Assembly: GCF_029203305.1 (NCBI RefSeq)
Contig: NC_089461.1
Span: 1,674,001-1,738,000, forward strand
Direction of reading: 5' to 3'
Origin: Yamadazyma tenuis
Taxonomy: Eukaryota; Ascomycota; Pichiomycetes; Serinales; Debaryomycetaceae
Length of the DNA: 64,000 nucleotides
Shown one piece after another: positions 54,773 through 64,000 of this stretch. The position numbers were made by a program, and so were the translations under genes. The notes below the pieces were generated by a model that had not been told where the DNA came from, did no database searches, and saw only the letters and a program-made list of their open reading frames with translations. Numbering within the stretch: the stretch's first letter is position 1; every line of letters starts with the position of its first letter.

Positions 54773-55852
54773 TCACGATAAGAGTCTGACAACAATTTCC
54801 CAGGTTCCAAACATGATGATTGAGTTGGGAACTGTCCTCAACAAATGTGGCGTGAGTCCTCCGTACATGCTGGCCATGCCTTCTTCTTTCACCACAAGCT
54901 TGAAAGTTTGAATTAAGCCAGTGTATTTGGGTTTACCGGTGGATTCCAACGGAGCTTGTCTCAAACGAGTTCTTACAACTTCGTGAGGATATGTGATCAA
55001 AGAGGCCACGAATTTCGCTGCCCCAGCCGCTCCCGACCGAGCAGACCACTCCATGATATGGTCTTTTGTGGTTTTGTCTGAACCTTGCTTGACGGCTCTT
55101 TGATTGATTATCGTCTTCATTTGCTCATACAAAACCCATTGTAAGGTGGATTCGATTCCTCCCAAGTAAGACGCCGTCAACCCCCTGTACAAGCTTGTGA
55201 CACCCTCTGTCTTCACAATGTGTGAAAAACAGTCCCAGGAATTCTTGTAGTGCTTACCCTTGGTTTTATCCAACTGCAAACGGGTTTTGATCAACCAAAT
55301 GGGATTGGTGGCGGTAGAGGTCACGAAACCGGCATTGATCCCGGCAAGTAGATGGACCCAAGTGGCTTCTGTGCCGTTGTTGAAGTTGTTGGATAAGAAG
55401 TCTTTAGATAAGCCATATGTGAAAAAGTTGATGGAACGAGCAGGTATCACCCCTACCAAGTTAGGACCCAATCCTCTAAAAAGGGCTCTGGAGCCTTCGC
55501 TGGTGTATATGTTCTTTAACACGGACCCAGTTTCCTGGAAATGCTGGGCTGCTTTTATGATTATATTTGAAGATTTCGGACTTCTGTTATACATCTTTGT
55601 GTACGCATCCGATTGTAATCTGGTTTTCACCACGTCCAACGGACACGTCAAGATAGCCCCTGTCATTCCTCCCACACCGCCAGCCACAAAATGCACCCAA
55701 CTTTTGACCTGTGCGGGCTGGGATGCTGATTTATAGTTGACATCTTCAACTTCCCTTAATGTAGATGACTTCTCATCCGAAGTCAAAAAGTGGTAACTAT
55801 GTTCCACATCTTTCTCTAGAACCTCAATTCGATTCAAATTTCCTCGGGTCAT
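54773..55852 (-). CDS. RIM2: mitochondrial pyrimidine nucleotide carrier Rim2
   Basis: The 359-residue mitochondrial carrier has three repeats, each with the PX[DE]XX[KR] signature: CPLDVVKTRLQ near 70, NPIWLIKTRLQ near 190, and YPHEVVRTRLRQ near 290. The WLIKTRLQLD signature with Trp, and the overall length, fit Rim2/SLC25A33-36, which exchange pyrimidine nucleotides for mitochondrial nucleic acid synthesis. VHFVAGGVGGMTGAILTCP marks the first helix. The N-terminal 45 residues are hydrophilic, as in Rim2. Confidence 0.9.
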   Translation of the reverse strand: MTRGNLNRIEVLEKDVEHSYHFLTSDEKSSTLREVEDVNYKSASQPAQVKSWVHFVAGGVGGMTGAILTCPLDVVKTRLQSDAYTKMYNRSPKSSNIIIKAAQHFQETGSVLKNIYTSEGSRALFRGLGPNLVGVIPARSINFFTYGLSKDFLSNNFNNGTEATWVHLLAGINAGFVTSTATNPIWLIKTRLQLDKTKGKHYKNSWDCFSHIVKTEGVTSLYRGLTASYLGGIESTLQWVLYEQMKTIINQRAVKQGSDKTTKDHIMEWSARSGAAGAAKFVASLITYPHEVVRTRLRQAPLESTGKPKYTGLIQTFKLVVKEEGMASMYGGLTPHLLRTVPNSIIMFGTWEIVVRLLS

Positions 55853-55999
55853 AGCCTATGCCTTGTTTAATATAACCCCCGTTAGATTTGGTTTAAGGCA
55901 GTATGTAGCTTATGACTTGAGATTACAGTTGATGTAGTTTGAAAATTTTATTCGCAGACTTTCTCATCTCGTTTGCGGCATCTGTCTATAATCCTATAT

Positions 56000-58900
56000 T
56001 TACTTAAGAGTTTTGATAAAGTTATCCAAATTGTACTCCTCTTCGTACTGGGCTTCATCCCACAATTCGCCCAACTCGCCCACGGCGTCGGCAGCCTTTC
56101 CTGAAAGCCCACCGGAAACATCATCTGGGATCTCTTTCTTCTCTTCTTCCACTGGTTCAATCTTATTACCATTGTCTTCCACATCAAACAAGTCCAACAA
56201 TTGGTTGGTGTCCATGGATGATAATCCCACATTCTGTTGGTTGACAATGGTTGATGCAATGTTCATTTTGAACTTCTGTAATCCCATGATCTTCTCCTCC
56301 AAGGTGTTTTGGGTGATCAACCGGTACACATTCACAACCTTTTTCTGACCAAGTCTATGAGCTCTATCCATGGCCTGTAAGTCATTCATGGGGTTCCAGT
56401 CGTGCTCCACAAATATAACCGTGTCGGCACCCGTCAAGTTCAATCCCAAACCACCTACTTTGGTGGTTAATAAAAGCACATCTATTGAGGGATCTTCATT
56501 GAACTTCCTAACAATTTTTTGTCTGTCTCTTGGGTCGGTAGAACCATCCAATCTCATGTAGGTGACCGAAGGAAGGACCTTCTTCAAAAGCTGTTCTTCA
56601 ACAATATCAAGCATATCCTTCAACTGACAGAATATCAACGCTCTGTGCTCGGAAATAACTCCTTCGGCAGAAAGAAGTTGATTCTGCTTCTGCTTTTCTC
56701 TATAGCTCTTGGAGTGGTAGTCACTATCACTGGAACCAATGCCACACTCCAACAATAATGTTTTCAATGATAACAACTTTGGCGAGTGCTCAATGCTCCT
56801 CAAATCCTGTTTCTTATTGTTCAAATCAACCATGATTTTATTGTACTTGGGGTGATTTGGAGACAAAACCAAAGCAGGGTGATTGCAAAGCTTTCGCATA
56901 TATTGCAAAGCCTGGAAAACATGTGTTTTGTTGTTGTTCTCTTCGTCCATGATACCATCTTTAATATCCTGTTCGATGGTTGACTTCTGCTTGACAGCAA
57001 AGTCTTTGTACAACTCCTTTTGAAGACTACTCAATTCACAATAGTAATCTTGAATAATCTTGGGAGGCAAGTCTGACAAAACATCTTCTTTCAAACGACG
57101 CAACATGAATGGCAAAACCTGTTTGTGCAAAGATTCCAACGCCAACGCTCCAGCCTCCTGTTCCTTGGAGGAAGTTTTGCTATTTCTACTGGCAGCAATT
57201 GGTTTGGCAAACTTTTCATTGAATACCTTTTCGGTTCCTAAGAACCCAGGCATTAAAAAGTCAAACAAAGACCATAATTCCAAAACATTGTTCTGGATTG
57301 GAGTACCAGACAAAATAAGTCTATGCTCAGCATTAATTCTCTTGACTGACTTGGTCAACTTGGACGCAGAGTTTTTGATGATATGACCTTCGTCCAAAAC
57401 ACAATAATTGTAATCATGTTCATTCAAAAACTCCACATCATTACGACAAACATCGTAAGAAGTGACAATGACATCGTTGTCCATAAACTGCGCACGAAGT
57501 CCTTGTCTGGCTGAGGGTCCACCGGCGTATACCATCACTTTCAAAAATGGAGAATATTGATTCAACTCTTGTTCCCAATGGCCCGTAACAGAAGGAGGAC
57601 ACACCACTAAAGAAGGCAACTTTCTGAACTCCCGTGATTGGGTCTCCTTAAACTTTTCATCCCTGATGTAATGGTCTGATGAAACGATACAAATGGTTTG
57701 TAAAGTCTTACCCAATCCCATATCATCACACAAAATACCGTGTAAGTGGTACTTGTTCAAGAAATGAAGCCAGTTAACACCATCCTGTTGATACTTTCTC
57801 AATGTAGCTTTGATAGAAACAGGCAAATCAAACGACTTGATTTTGGTTGGATCTAACATTTGTTGGATGAACTCTCTTTCTCTGTCCCTTCCCTCCAACA
57901 AGTCTTTAGGCATATCTTCTGGATCAGGAATACCAGCTTCTAATGGCACCAACTTGATGATAGACGCAAATGTGGTGGTAGCTAAAACACGGACATCGGG
58001 ATTGGAGTCACTCATTCTTCCCAATACTGGAACAATCAAAAACACAACGTAAGGAAGAATATCAGATCCCATGGTGGTAGACAAGTGGTACACTGTTTCA
58101 ATAGCCCCCTGTCTTTCCTTGATAGTTCCAGAATTATTGAGTAAAGGCAAAATAGATTTCACCAAAAACGTGAAAGCTGGTACTTGACAAACATACGAAA
58201 TGGTTGCAAAACATTTTGCAGTTGAATAACGGAAAACCGAAAGTTCCGACGTGAAACCTGGTAATAGAAGTGGCAAGTTGTCGGTAATAGTCTTGTGTAA
58301 AGATTTGTGCAATTTGGGCAACAAAGCCCTTAATATACCCAAAGCATCAATGATACTTTGTCCCTTCAACTCGTCCTTTTGGAACTCCTCGTCATCAGCA
58401 TGTTGCAACAACTTCAATGGTTCAATAATCAACTCTTTCAATTTTGGAAGGTTCTCAAAAAGAGTATCTTGGTAAACGTCCAACAAAGCATCAAAAGACA
58501 ATAAAGCACCATTTCTCTTGATTCTGGCTTCGTGAACCGCCTTTTCGTGTTGGGCAATATCAACTGGATCTGTTTTTGCTTCTTCTTTCTTTAAAGAAAG
58601 TACGATATCTTTGAACTCTGCGTTGTGATGATATTCGGGCACTTCTGAAGTATCCACACACAAGAATCCACAGAGATTCTTGGTGATTTTATCTGCTGCA
58701 CCCTTCTTTCCTACGTTGTTCAATTCTTGGATAAGATGGGAAACTGCTTCAGCTGACCTCTTTTGGAGAAGTGCCGATTCTTCTTGTTTCACGCTGTCCA
58801 TCAATGATCTAATGATGGGGTTCAACTTCTTTGGAACCCCATCCACGGCCAACACGGCAGCAGCATAAGCGGCCAATATGCTTGTTATTCTAGATAATCT

Positions 58901-61837
58901 TGCCAGCAGAACATCATCAATAGCTAAAGTGATTCTATGCCTGGCATCTTCTAGAGCATTGATCGAAGCCATTTTGTAGGTTGGTGAAAGAGTCTTGATC
59001 AACTTAGGATAAGTTTCGTCTATCAATTTCTGAGCTTGTTCTATCGAGAAGGCATTTGGACCAGCTTCCAGTTCCCCCTGGACCACCACAGGCAATTGAG
59101 GAATCTTGTTAGGAGATATCTTGGCCATGTTAATGAAGATATCAAAGAGGTGTATGCAGCTTGTTCGCAAGGCTTTTAAAGTGGGTACTAGTTCCCTGAA
59201 ATGAGGTAAGCTGGGGAACGCAGGCTCGGCCAACACTCCAATCAAGTTAGGTAAGAATTTCTCTTTGACTTGATCAGGAATCGGCAAATTCTGTTGTTTC
59301 AAGCTCTTAGCATATTCCTCGAGAATAACGCTTGAGAGCAATCTTGGGGAGGAGTGTTTTGATTTGAAGTAATTGCTCAAAGAGTCTAGTACTGTTATGA
59401 GCAACTTTTCATCTTTTATAGATGCCAAGGTTTGACCGAAAGCCTTGGAAGCAGCTGCTCTTGTTCTTATGAAAACATCAACTCCCAACAACAAAATATC
59501 ACCTTTGAAAATATGAGAGTCAATATTGACCTTCAATTCATCCAAATACGGAATATCACTCTTGGCCTTTGACTCAGAGTTTTTACGTTTTCTGCCTCTC
59601 TTTTCTCCTCCTCCATTTGAAGAGCAGTCTGTTTCTTTGAACTCTTCGTACCCATTGATTTCATCAAAGTCCACAGAAGAACCTCTTCTAGAAGAACCGT
59701 TACCATCGTTTGAAACCATCTTCCCGGATGGTCTCATGATGAGATTGGTGTTCATCTGATAGTTGTGCCTGGCCAATCCTATTGGTGTCATGGTCAAGAA
59801 TAATAATGGGCCATGGTTAGATGAAAATAATTCTTCAGCATTCAAAAACTCGTTAACATTGATTTCTTCAATGAGCCTCGTATACACCTTCTGCGACAAG
59901 TTCAAGACTTCTTCATTTTGTTCGACCAAAAGGTTCTGAAAGATGAGCCTAAGAGCTTTGGAATTTATCCAGTGTTTTGTGGCAGCATTATCAATGGATA
60001 AGAATTCAAGAATAGTCCTCAAGACTGCTTTTCGAACATTCACGATAGAGTGTCTTAAAAAAGGAAACAATCGGGGAACCAAGCTCTCAAATGAAGAACT
60101 TTGGTCCTTGGCAGCCTGTTTTTCCATGATTTCAATGACTTCTTGATGGGTACAAAGCTTTGACAATAAGTCCATGACTGAACCAATAGACGCAGAGAGG
60201 TCGTCTCTCAAGTTTACGAGACAATCCCAAATGGTCTTCAACAACACCAGGATCAATTCTCGTTTATGCTTAATGAAGTCACTGGCAATAGGCGCTAATG
60301 TCAACGCAGCCACAGACTGAACATCATCGTCGCTTTCTTGTAAACCATGTAACACCATTGACACCGTATCGTTCAAAAGCTCTGGTTTTTCGGTTAAAAC
60401 GCTTGTTCTGACACTTACAAAGTACCTTAACCCTAACATCCCCCCGTGCTTGGCTTCCCAGCATTTAGGAAAGTATCCTTCTTGAAGAATTAGTCTGTGC
60501 AAAGCATCAAAGGTTTTGATCAACGGATCTATTTCTAGGTGAATCAACAATGCAGCTAAGGCTTGAGCTCCTGATTCACGAACCGGGGCCACCACAGAAT
60601 CTGAAACGTAGTCCCCAAATCGGTCAAGAGCGAATAAGGTACACAACCTTACAGCCAAATCCTCCAATGTAGCATCGTTGTTTTTGATGTTCTCTTCCAA
60701 CGACTTGGACTTGATCCTACCAGCCGATTTCCCATGCTTCTTTATCAATTCTCTTAGTCCAAGACATGCACCATGTCTAATCTCCCATCTATCGTCAAAC
60801 AAATCATCCACCAACAATTCATAAACCCCTTGAAACTGCCACACCAAGCCGGCCACCTTGGCATGCTGGCTCAAAATGGGTGATAATTCGGCTTTGGTTT
60901 CCATCACCAACTTCTCACCACCTTGTTGAGAAGTCAAGTCGAATTGAGGAACCTCTTGCTTTATGTTGGTGTTTATAGCGTTTGGATCCGACATCATCTG
61001 CTTGGAAATGGAACTCTGACTTAAATCTATTGGTTTGGTTCTGTTTATTCCAGACTTGGCATTGACTTTGGCTCTTCTCTTTTGTAAAGCCTTCAATCTG
61101 GCATTTGCAGCCAAGGCTTTGGCGGCCTGTTCTTCTGATTCGACAGCATCGACGGCCGTTCGAGTCTCTTCTTTCACTTGAGTTTGAAGTATCAGATCGG
61201 TTTCGGGGGTACTGGATGCTTCTTTTTCAGGTTCAATCTTAATGGAGTTATTATTTTTGTGTCTTTTGAACTTTGAAAGTAACGATACCTCGTCCTCTGC
61301 TTCATTCACGTTGGAAGTGTCTATTTCGTTGATGCTGGATGCTAACAATTTTCGGTTACTTTTCAAGATTTCAATCAAATCCCAACTTTCAAATGTAACG
61401 AGAGAAGATAAATTGTCATCCATTTTCTTCAACTCCTCATCTTGTTCACGCTTGAACTCTGCATCCGGATCCGACTTGATTTTGATTTCACCGTCGACAC
61501 CTTCGGTTTCCATGTCGACATCAGGGTCTTCCTTAATGGTGGAAGTGCCATTTTTGGTATCATTATCGTTATTGTCATTATCATTAGAATCATCATCATG
61601 CTCATTATTGGGGTCCCATACACGGGAATGGTTTACTATGTTTCCGAAGGCCCTAGCAGCTGCCACTCTTGTTTCCCATTTCGGACTCTTTAAGAATGGG
61701 TATACTCTACCCAAAAGATTCAAGGTCTCTTCTGGGTGGCCCTTGGCCAAATCAGACAACTGGTCAGCAGCGGTGCTTCGGATAAACTGGGTAGAGCCAG
61801 TCTCTAATAAAATCACCAATCTGTCCAATCTCGACAT
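56000..61837 (-). CDS. MOT1: Mot1/BTAF1 TBP-removing Swi2/Snf2 ATPase
   Basis: The 1945-residue ORF spans HEAT-repeat arrays (about 1-1300) that wrap TBP, then a Snf2 ATPase. Walker A is DDMGLGKTLQ near 1375, DEGH box near 1480, then SGTPIQNNVLELWSLFDF, and the helicase C half has YMRLDGSTDPRDRQ and GGLGLNLTGADTVIF with DRAHRLGQ. The N-terminus MSRLDRLVILLETGSTQFIR is a close match to Mot1. It uses ATP to strip TBP from DNA and redistributes it between promoters. Acidic, Asn/Asp-rich insertions at about 85-150 are the main differences. The C-terminal end is FIKTLK. Confidence 0.97.
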   Translation of the reverse strand: MSRLDRLVILLETGSTQFIRSTAADQLSDLAKGHPEETLNLLGRVYPFLKSPKWETRVAAARAFGNIVNHSRVWDPNNEHDDDSNDNDNNDNDTKNGTSTIKEDPDVDMETEGVDGEIKIKSDPDAEFKREQDEELKKMDDNLSSLVTFESWDLIEILKSNRKLLASSINEIDTSNVNEAEDEVSLLSKFKRHKNNNSIKIEPEKEASSTPETDLILQTQVKEETRTAVDAVESEEQAAKALAANARLKALQKRRAKVNAKSGINRTKPIDLSQSSISKQMMSDPNAINTNIKQEVPQFDLTSQQGGEKLVMETKAELSPILSQHAKVAGLVWQFQGVYELLVDDLFDDRWEIRHGACLGLRELIKKHGKSAGRIKSKSLEENIKNNDATLEDLAVRLCTLFALDRFGDYVSDSVVAPVRESGAQALAALLIHLEIDPLIKTFDALHRLILQEGYFPKCWEAKHGGMLGLRYFVSVRTSVLTEKPELLNDTVSMVLHGLQESDDDVQSVAALTLAPIASDFIKHKRELILVLLKTIWDCLVNLRDDLSASIGSVMDLLSKLCTHQEVIEIMEKQAAKDQSSSFESLVPRLFPFLRHSIVNVRKAVLRTILEFLSIDNAATKHWINSKALRLIFQNLLVEQNEEVLNLSQKVYTRLIEEINVNEFLNAEELFSSNHGPLLFLTMTPIGLARHNYQMNTNLIMRPSGKMVSNDGNGSSRRGSSVDFDEINGYEEFKETDCSSNGGGEKRGRKRKNSESKAKSDIPYLDELKVNIDSHIFKGDILLLGVDVFIRTRAAASKAFGQTLASIKDEKLLITVLDSLSNYFKSKHSSPRLLSSVILEEYAKSLKQQNLPIPDQVKEKFLPNLIGVLAEPAFPSLPHFRELVPTLKALRTSCIHLFDIFINMAKISPNKIPQLPVVVQGELEAGPNAFSIEQAQKLIDETYPKLIKTLSPTYKMASINALEDARHRITLAIDDVLLARLSRITSILAAYAAAVLAVDGVPKKLNPIIRSLMDSVKQEESALLQKRSAEAVSHLIQELNNVGKKGAADKITKNLCGFLCVDTSEVPEYHHNAEFKDIVLSLKKEEAKTDPVDIAQHEKAVHEARIKRNGALLSFDALLDVYQDTLFENLPKLKELIIEPLKLLQHADDEEFQKDELKGQSIIDALGILRALLPKLHKSLHKTITDNLPLLLPGFTSELSVFRYSTAKCFATISYVCQVPAFTFLVKSILPLLNNSGTIKERQGAIETVYHLSTTMGSDILPYVVFLIVPVLGRMSDSNPDVRVLATTTFASIIKLVPLEAGIPDPEDMPKDLLEGRDREREFIQQMLDPTKIKSFDLPVSIKATLRKYQQDGVNWLHFLNKYHLHGILCDDMGLGKTLQTICIVSSDHYIRDEKFKETQSREFRKLPSLVVCPPSVTGHWEQELNQYSPFLKVMVYAGGPSARQGLRAQFMDNDVIVTSYDVCRNDVEFLNEHDYNYCVLDEGHIIKNSASKLTKSVKRINAEHRLILSGTPIQNNVLELWSLFDFLMPGFLGTEKVFNEKFAKPIAASRNSKTSSKEQEAGALALESLHKQVLPFMLRRLKEDVLSDLPPKIIQDYYCELSSLQKELYKDFAVKQKSTIEQDIKDGIMDEENNNKTHVFQALQYMRKLCNHPALVLSPNHPKYNKIMVDLNNKKQDLRSIEHSPKLLSLKTLLLECGIGSSDSDYHSKSYREKQKQNQLLSAEGVISEHRALIFCQLKDMLDIVEEQLLKKVLPSVTYMRLDGSTDPRDRQKIVRKFNEDPSIDVLLLTTKVGGLGLNLTGADTVIFVEHDWNPMNDLQAMDRAHRLGQKKVVNVYRLITQNTLEEKIMGLQKFKMNIASTIVNQQNVGLSSMDTNQLLDLFDVEDNGNKIEPVEEEKKEIPDDVSGGLSGKAADAVGELGELWDEAQYEEEYNLDNFIKTLK

Positions 61838-62252
61838 TTTCAGTGGATCTCAATCAATACAAACGAAGGTCAGGCAGGCCAATTTTTCAACCAGTCAATT
61901 ATGAATTAACGAATGTGTTGGTGAGACGACACTTGTAGACAGAAGGAATACTTGGGAACGAGAAGATTTTTCTCGGGGAGATTTTGCAATTGTTTGAAAC
62001 CTGCTGCACCAAAAACTGATGTTTTTCAAATCTTTTTGAGATGTCTGATGCGTATTTGTAGGAAATCGTCTCTATTTAAATATTCCTGGTATTTCTGGCG
62101 AGCGAGCGGTGTGCACACGCCCGCGCGTTATATATAAGCAGCGAGATCCGTCATGGTTTGATGGTGTTGATTTTTTTGGAGGTCGCATTTTGTGTGTCAG
62201 TTCTCCTTTTCTAGTATTTATTATTACCTACATCGTACACAAACACAGATCA
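61838..62252. other. intergenic, MOT1 promoter region
   Basis: 415 bp upstream of MOT1 and downstream of the CCDC124-family gene. A GC-rich segment (62095-62128) and TATATA at 62129-62134 are the only notable features. Short ORFs here are not supported. Confidence 0.5.
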
Positions 62253-62927
62253 CTACGCGAACTTCTCTTCCTTCTTGGCTCTCACAGCGATCTTTGCCTC
62301 AGCAATGTCATCAGTAGTGGCATTGTAGCTGACATTGGTGGCCTGGTTCATTGGGTTTTCCAGAGATTTGGAGAACTCTTTATGCAACAAGTTCTTGATC
62401 TGTTGCAACCGCAAACCAGGGTTCTCCTTTCTCATTTCAGGCAATCTCTTTTCTTCAAATGCCAAAAATGCAGCCTTGACTCTTCTTTCGGGATGCTTGT
62501 CGAAATCCTTATTTTGTAAACCTCCGTCTTTGGTAGTCAACGTTAAGGCCTCTAAAGCATTGTCGATACCAGAAGCCGCCAACTCGGGCTTTGAACTGTT
62601 GAAATCCATAAAGTCATCGATCTTTCCGGTTCTCTTAGCTGCCACTTTGGCAGCACCTCTTTGTTTGGAGTTCTGAGGCTTGGAAGGCAAAGATGCCTCT
62701 TCGGCCGCCAACAAGGCCTCTCTTTCGGCCTTTTTTCTGGCGGCTTCTTCTTTTTTGAACTGTTCGTCTTCCTTCTTCTTATTCCCCTTCTTGGATCCTT
62801 GGTCCCACTGAGAAGCTTCCTCTGCTTCAGCAGCAGCCAATGCCGCTTGTTGTTTCTTACTGGCAGCATCTGCTTTCTTAGCGTTTCCTGCTGCCTTCTT
62901 CGAGTTTTCTCCTCCTTTTTTGGCCAT
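62253..62927 (-). CDS. CCDC124-family ribosome-associated protein
   Basis: The 224-residue protein has a Lys/Ala/Glu-rich basic N-terminus (MAKKGGENSKKAAGNAKK, then AARKKAEREALLAAEE). Its C-terminal CCDC124 domain has DKHPERRVKAAFLAFEEKRL and LRLQQIKNLLHKEFSKS, with NPMNQA near the end. CCDC124 and its yeast counterpart Lso2 bind the 40S-60S interface of idle ribosomes and help reactivate them; the S. pombe relative is Oxs1. This protein has the full-length form, unlike short S. cerevisiae Lso2. The ATG at 62927 is used; the seven extra codons upstream start at TTG. Confidence 0.85.
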   Translation of the reverse strand: MAKKGGENSKKAAGNAKKADAASKKQQAALAAAEAEEASQWDQGSKKGNKKKEDEQFKKEEAARKKAEREALLAAEEASLPSKPQNSKQRGAAKVAAKRTGKIDDFMDFNSSKPELAASGIDNALEALTLTTKDGGLQNKDFDKHPERRVKAAFLAFEEKRLPEMRKENPGLRLQQIKNLLHKEFSKSLENPMNQATNVSYNATTDDIAEAKIAVRAKKEEKFA

Positions 62928-63018
62928 TATGTAGTAATGAAGATACAAAAAAACAAGTTGGCCACCTCGAAATCCGAATCCGCACTATTAATCGCACTAA
63001 AATCAAAATGTATATTCT

Positions 63019-64000
63019 TCAGAGCTTTGGGGGAGTAAACACAATTCTACCTTCAACTTTACCCTTGGCCAATTGGTCAAAATAGTAGGGAAGTTCGTCG
63101 ATAGACACTGACTTTATAAGTGGCTTCACCTTGCCCAATCGGACCAATTCCAAGCACGCAAGCTGTTCACCCGCGGTTCCACCAAAGTTGGCGTAAATGG
63201 TAACTTCTTTACGGGCCAAATAGAAGTTCATGTAGTTTAGTTGCAAGTTCCCGAGCCCCACAATCACAAGCTTCCCGTCACGTGCGATATAGTCCTGACA
63301 GTCCTCAAATGTCTGCTTGTATCCACAAAAATCAAAGCAGATATCGAAACTGTCGGTCGGGTGATTCGAGTCGCCAATATCGGTATAGAACTCGGCTGCA
63401 CCATACCGTTTTGCCTGGGCCTCCAAATCGGCCTTGCGGTCGACAGCCACCACATAACACCCGTACGTACGGAGAATCTGGAGGGCGTTCAAGCCCAAGC
63501 CGCCCAAACCAAACAATAATACTCTGGTGGTAGGTTCCAAAAATTGCTGTACTTTCCTGATGGCATGGTACGGGGTCAAGACCGAGTCGGTAGCCACCGC
63601 CGCCTCTTGGTACGATACTCCTTCGGGAATTGGCACGAGCGACCGCAAGTTTTCCACCACGATATACTGCTGGAAGCCACCATCGGTGCCAATTCCATAT
63701 CCACTAACCTCGTCGCAGCACATGTCAAGGCCCTTACGGCAATTTTTACAAACTCCACACAGTTTGCAAATGCACAACGAATACCGGGATCCGAGCTGAT
63801 ACTTGGGGTCGCTGGCAAGGTTCTTACCGACCTGAACGATTTGGCCGGCGATTTCGTGGCCCATGATAAAGTTGGCAGGATATTCTTCATCCACCACCTT
63901 GAGAATGTGGAGGTCGCTCTGGCAGAGTCCTGCTGCTTCAATTTTCAACAACAACTGGTTATCACCGGGTTGTTTGACAGGAACATTTTCGTACTTGGCG
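63019..64000 (-). CDS. zinc-dependent medium-chain alcohol dehydrogenase, N-terminus off the window
   Basis: The open frame runs to the right edge (326 codons visible, starting mid-protein at KYENVPVKQPGD). It has the MDR zinc sites: catalytic Cys in AGLCQSDLH, GHEIAG, and a structural zinc cluster CKLCGVCKNCRKGLDMC. The Rossmann motif is LFGLGGLGLNALQ, and the acidic residue ending beta-2 (VVAVDRK) favours NAD over NADP. Substrate is not predictable; fungal members reduce or oxidise various alcohols and aldehydes. The start lies beyond 64000. Confidence 0.88.
   Translation of the reverse strand, partial: AKYENVPVKQPGDNQLLLKIEAAGLCQSDLHILKVVDEEYPANFIMGHEIAGQIVQVGKNLASDPKYQLGSRYSLCICKLCGVCKNCRKGLDMCCDEVSGYGIGTDGGFQQYIVVENLRSLVPIPEGVSYQEAAVATDSVLTPYHAIRKVQQFLEPTTRVLLFGLGGLGLNALQILRTYGCYVVAVDRKADLEAQAKRYGAAEFYTDIGDSNHPTDSFDICFDFCGYKQTFEDCQDYIARDGKLVIVGLGNLQLNYMNFYLARKEVTIYANFGGTAGEQLACLELVRLGKVKPLIKSVSIDELPYYFDQLAKGKVEGRIVFTPPKL

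Overview
The window is nuclear DNA from a budding yeast of the CUG-Ser1 (CTG) group, most likely a Debaryomycetaceae-type species; the species cannot be resolved from here. The evidence is compact yeast genes, two introns with GTATGT donors and TACTAAC branch points, a mitochondrial complex I gene (absent from Saccharomyces), and near-total avoidance of CTG codons (none in RPL17 or in the 413-residue dioxygenase). If the CTG assignment is right, the rare CTG codons encode serine, and any residue called Leu at a CTG should be read with that in mind.

Layout. 1-2.5 kb: a truncated flavin monooxygenase and a TauD-type dioxygenase diverge from a promoter rich in Met31/32-like CTGTGGC motifs. 3.3-11.8 kb: a UPF0592-like protein, seipin, a glutamine amidotransferase-like protein, and a large Met-rich coiled-coil protein with tandem repeats. 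11.8-14.1 kb: gene-poor DNA with a decayed secreted-protein pseudogene and a small secreted ORF that may be its relative. 14.1-24.9 kb: a dense core block (MAPR heme protein, SNP1, YRB2, EFM4, MSI1, ATP4, cwf18, palmitoyl-protein thioesterase, UTP30, TPO5-like permease). EFM4 and ATP4 are each split by an intron near the 5' end, so a plain ORF scan misses their N-termini.

24.9-31.7 kb is the accessory island and the most unusual part. It carries a 34-codon ORF with a TATA box, a protein of aromatic DFxLYxFYxIF-type repeats interrupted by one in-frame TAG, a decayed coding remnant, a tail-anchored orphan, a possible small terminal-inverted-repeat element, a perfect 14-bp hairpin, and a gene of the bacterial DIP1984 family that looks horizontally acquired.

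31.7-64 kb returns to core genes: TIM17, YAK1, RPB4, SNU114, an orphan, SWI3, a 1.9-kb gap, RPL17, QCR8, ERG20, EBP2, a KTR/MNT mannosyltransferase, KRE9, complex I 51-kDa subunit, GDT1, MED8, a WBP11-like splicing protein, RIM2, MOT1, a CCDC124-family protein and a truncated zinc alcohol dehydrogenase. Several genes share pathways: respiration (ATP4, QCR8, complex I, each with a HAP-type CCAAT box), cell wall (KRE9 and the mannosyltransferase, 30 bp apart), splicing (SNP1, SNU114, cwf18, WBP11-like), and chromatin/transcription (MSI1, SWI3, MOT1, RPB4, MED8).
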